From positions 1 through 64,000 of the forward strand of contig NZ_CP016534.2 of the NCBI RefSeq assembly GCF_001687565.2: a stretch of 64,000 bases of DNA, written 5' to 3'. Below, in pieces: positions 61,731 through 64,000 of the stretch (position 1 is the first letter of the stretch; the number at the start of each line of letters is the position of its first letter). The position numbers and the translations under genes are program-made. Under the pieces are notes generated by a model. The model was given only the letters and a program-made list of their open reading frames with translations. It was not told the DNA's origin and searched no databases. This DNA is from Planococcus antarcticus DSM 14505. GTDB lineage: Bacteria; Bacillota; Bacilli; Bacillales_A; Planococcaceae.

Positions 61731-64000
61731 ATGAATCATATTTTAAAGATCTTTTCGGAGGAGACCCATACACAAAAATTCATAGCTGATTTAAAGAAAG
61801 GGCAGGACCATCAGCTAATCTCTGGTTTATCCGGCGGTGCACGGCCGATTTTCTATCAGACAATTTGGTCCGAAATGGAGACTCCTTTATTAATTGTAAC
61901 GCCAAATTTATTGCATGCACAGCGCGTGTACGATGATTTGGTACGGCTAGTCGGTGAACAGCAAGTCCATCTTTACCCAGCGGAAGAGTTAATTGCTGCG
62001 GAGGTTTCTTTCTCAGGCCCAGAACTACGGGCTCATCGCATTGATACGCTTGACCATATGAAGAGTGTCGGCAAGGGGATTTACATCACACCAGTTGCTG
62101 GGATGCGTAAATTATTACCGACGAAAGAACAATGGGATTATGCCACGTTGCGGATTTCAGAAGGCGAAGAACTCGATACAGAAGAGTGGCTTCTAAAATT
62201 GGTGGCTATGGGCTATTCTCGTACACCAATGGTAACTACACCGGGTGAATTTGCACTTCGTGGAGGCATATTGGATATTTATCCGCTGAACTTCGAACAT
62301 CCAGTGCGCATCGAGTTATTTGATACGGAAGTGGATTCGTTGCGGCTGTTTTCCGCTGAAGACCAACGCTCACTCGAAAAAGTTCAATCATTATGCATCT
62401 TGCCTGCAAGTGAATTGGTGCTATCAGAAGAGCAACGAGTCCAGTTGGCAGGAAAATTGGAGGGTCGACTTGCCTCTAGTCTGAAAAAAATAAAAGCTGA
62501 CGATACGAAGGCTTTAATGCATCAGCATATCCAGCATGACATCGACTTACTGAAACAAGGTGAAGCGCCCGAACAGCTAACGAAATATGCTTCAATGACG
62601 TACACCCAATCAGCTTTTCTAGGTGATTATTTCCCGGGCAATGGACTGGTCTTTTTTGATGAATTAGGACGAATACAGGAAATGACGGACACGTTAGAGC
62701 GCGAAGAAAGCGACTGGATTGTGTCGATGCTTGAAGAAGGAAAGTTTCTACATGATGTTTCTTTAACGTATACGTTCCGTGAAATGATGTCGAAACTACA
62801 ACAAAAAGTGACGTTTCTGTCTTTATTCGTTCGGACATTCCCGATGGTATCCGTCAAAAAATCATTAGCCTTTTCATGCAAGCCGATGCAATCTTTCCAT
62901 GGACAAATGCACCTTTTGAAAGCAGAGATGGAGCGTTGGACCTTAGGAAAGTTCCAAATCTTTATCGTGGCACAAGGTGATGACCGTTTGCAAAAAGTTC
63001 GTGCCGTTCTGGCGGATTATGATATGGAAGCAGAAATTGCTTTGCCTTCAACAGAAATTCAAGGCGGCAAAATTTATCTGGTTGATGGAGAATTGTCGAC
63101 AGGATTTGAAATGCCACTGCAGCGCTTGGCCGTCATTACAGATTCGGAATTGTTCAAGCAGCAGCCGAAGAAGAAAACGCGCGCTCAAAAACTGACCAAC
63201 GCAGAGCGCATCAAAAGCTATTCCGAAATCAAACCAGGTGACTACATTGTGCACATCCACCACGGCATCGGCCGTTTCGTGGGCATTGAAACCTTGGAAA
63301 CGGGTGGCGTTCATAAAGATTACCTTCACATCGTTTACAAAGCCGACGATAAATTATTTGTACCGGTCGATAAAATTGACTTGATTCAAAAATATATTGC
63401 TTCTGAAGAAAAAGAACCAAAGCTGCATAAAATGGGTGGTACGGAATGGAAAAAGACGCGTACAAAAGTGTCGGCTGCTGTTCAAGACATTGCCGATGAT
63501 TTGATCAAGCTTTACGCAGAACGAGAAGCGTTACGAGGCTTTGCTTTTTCTGAAGAACAGGACATGCAGCGCCAATTTGAGGCGGAGTTTCCGTATGAAG
63601 AAACGGTCGATCAATTGCGTTCGATCAATGAAGTCAAGCGTGACATGGAAAACGAGCGACCGATGGATCGTCTAATCTGCGGGGATGTCGGATATGGCAA
63701 AACAGAAGTCGCCATTCGTGGAGCTTTCAAAGCGGTACTCGATGGCAAGCAAGTGGCATTTCTAGTGCCGACAACGATATTAGCGCAGCAGCATTTTGAG
63801 ACGATGAGCGAACGGTTCAAGGATTATCCGATTACGGTCGGCTTGATGAGCCGTTTCCGTTCTAAAAAGCAACAAACTGAGACAGTCAAAGGATTGAAAA
63901 ACGGATCAGTTGATGTTGTCATCGGCACGCATCGTATTTTATCGAAGGATATGCAATATAAAGATCTGGGGTTATTGATTATCGATGAAGAACAACGATT
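61731..64000 (+). CDS. mfd: Transcription-repair coupling factor Mfd (5' part, cut by window end)
   Basis: Mfd removes RNA polymerase stalled at DNA damage and recruits UvrA. The 756 codons visible (full length about 1,170-1,180) include the UvrB-like N terminus (GLSGGARPIFYQ, VTPNLLHAQRVYDDL, TTPGEFALRGGILDIYPL), the CarD-like RNA-polymerase-binding domain (GDYIVHIHHGIGRFVG, about 503) and the start of the translocase with Walker A GDVGYGKTEVA (about 651) and Walker B DEEQR (about 751). The frame is open to the window end without a stop. ATG 61731 follows AAAGGAGG. B. subtilis has yabK between; here mfd follows pth directly. Confidence 0.96.
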   Translation, partial: MNHILKIFSEETHTQKFIADLKKGQDHQLISGLSGGARPIFYQTIWSEMETPLLIVTPNLLHAQRVYDDLVRLVGEQQVHLYPAEELIAAEVSFSGPELRAHRIDTLDHMKSVGKGIYITPVAGMRKLLPTKEQWDYATLRISEGEELDTEEWLLKLVAMGYSRTPMVTTPGEFALRGGILDIYPLNFEHPVRIELFDTEVDSLRLFSAEDQRSLEKVQSLCILPASELVLSEEQRVQLAGKLEGRLASSLKKIKADDTKALMHQHIQHDIDLLKQGEAPEQLTKYASMTYTQSAFLGDYFPGNGLVFFDELGRIQEMTDTLEREESDWIVSMLEEGKFLHDVSLTYTFREMMSKLQQKVTFLSLFVRTFPMVSVKKSLAFSCKPMQSFHGQMHLLKAEMERWTLGKFQIFIVAQGDDRLQKVRAVLADYDMEAEIALPSTEIQGGKIYLVDGELSTGFEMPLQRLAVITDSELFKQQPKKKTRAQKLTNAERIKSYSEIKPGDYIVHIHHGIGRFVGIETLETGGVHKDYLHIVYKADDKLFVPVDKIDLIQKYIASEEKEPKLHKMGGTEWKKTRTKVSAAVQDIADDLIKLYAEREALRGFAFSEEQDMQRQFEAEFPYEETVDQLRSINEVKRDMENERPMDRLICGDVGYGKTEVAIRGAFKAVLDGKQVAFLVPTTILAQQHFETMSERFKDYPITVGLMSRFRSKKQQTETVKGLKNGSVDVVIGTHRILSKDMQYKDLGLLIIDEEQR

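Overview
The window is a chromosomal replication-origin region of a low-GC Gram-positive bacterium of the order Bacillales. It opens at the dnaA start codon. Gene order follows the Bacillus subtilis origin: dnaA-oriC-dnaN-yaaA-recF-gyrB-gyrA, rrn, guaB-dacA-pdxST-serS, dgk-dck, SRP RNA-dnaX-ebfC-recR, rrn, then yaaO-tmk-darA-holB-ricT-yabA through to mfd. Three things point to Planococcus/Planomicrobium or a close relative (Planococcaceae): the 16S sequence as I remember that group, a remembered IS30-type transposase of the same kind, and the absence of sporulation genes that B. subtilis carries here (bofA, yabG, sspF). This assignment is an inference made without a database.

Layout. 1-8.9 kb: replication initiation, clamp, RecF and gyrase, with oriC-type DnaA boxes after dnaA and a decayed remB between recF and gyrB. 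8.9-10.3 kb: a truncated, frameshifted IS30 transposase and an unassigned relic. 10.3-15.6 kb: rRNA operon A (16S-23S-5S, no spacer tRNAs). 15.8-24.9 kb: guaB, dacA, the divergent pdxR/pdxST vitamin B6 locus, T-box-controlled serS, an alpha/beta hydrolase and tadA. 25-31 kb: YitT-type membrane protein, the deoxynucleoside kinase pair, tRNA-Ser, SRP RNA, dnaX-ebfC-recR. 31-36.4 kb: rRNA operon B (16S-23S-5S-5S). 36.5-47.3 kb: a PLP decarboxylase, ppx-ppk, tmk, darA, holB, ricT, yabA, yabB-yazA-rsmI. 47.6-64 kb: abrB (minus), metG, tatD, yabE, rnmV-rsmA, veg, ispE, purR-ridA, spoVG, glmU-prs, ctc, pth and the 5' part of mfd.

Most genes are core information-processing or housekeeping genes transcribed away from the origin. 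The minus-strand exceptions are the IS remnant, pdxR, tadA, tRNA-Ser and abrB. Control elements visible in the DNA include near-consensus rrn promoters, a serine T-box, a sigma-B-like promoter before ctc, tandem promoters before veg, and many intrinsic terminators, several overlapping stop codons or shared by convergent genes.

I found no CRISPR array, prophage, defence island or biosynthetic cluster, and no clearly undescribed system. The observations most worth checking are the remB relic, valine at the quinolone-linked residue 84 of GyrA, a tRNA-Ser whose discriminator base reads U, and differences between the two rRNA operons (twin 5S genes with a compensatory base pair, an apparently private 5S promoter, a lost leader hairpin).
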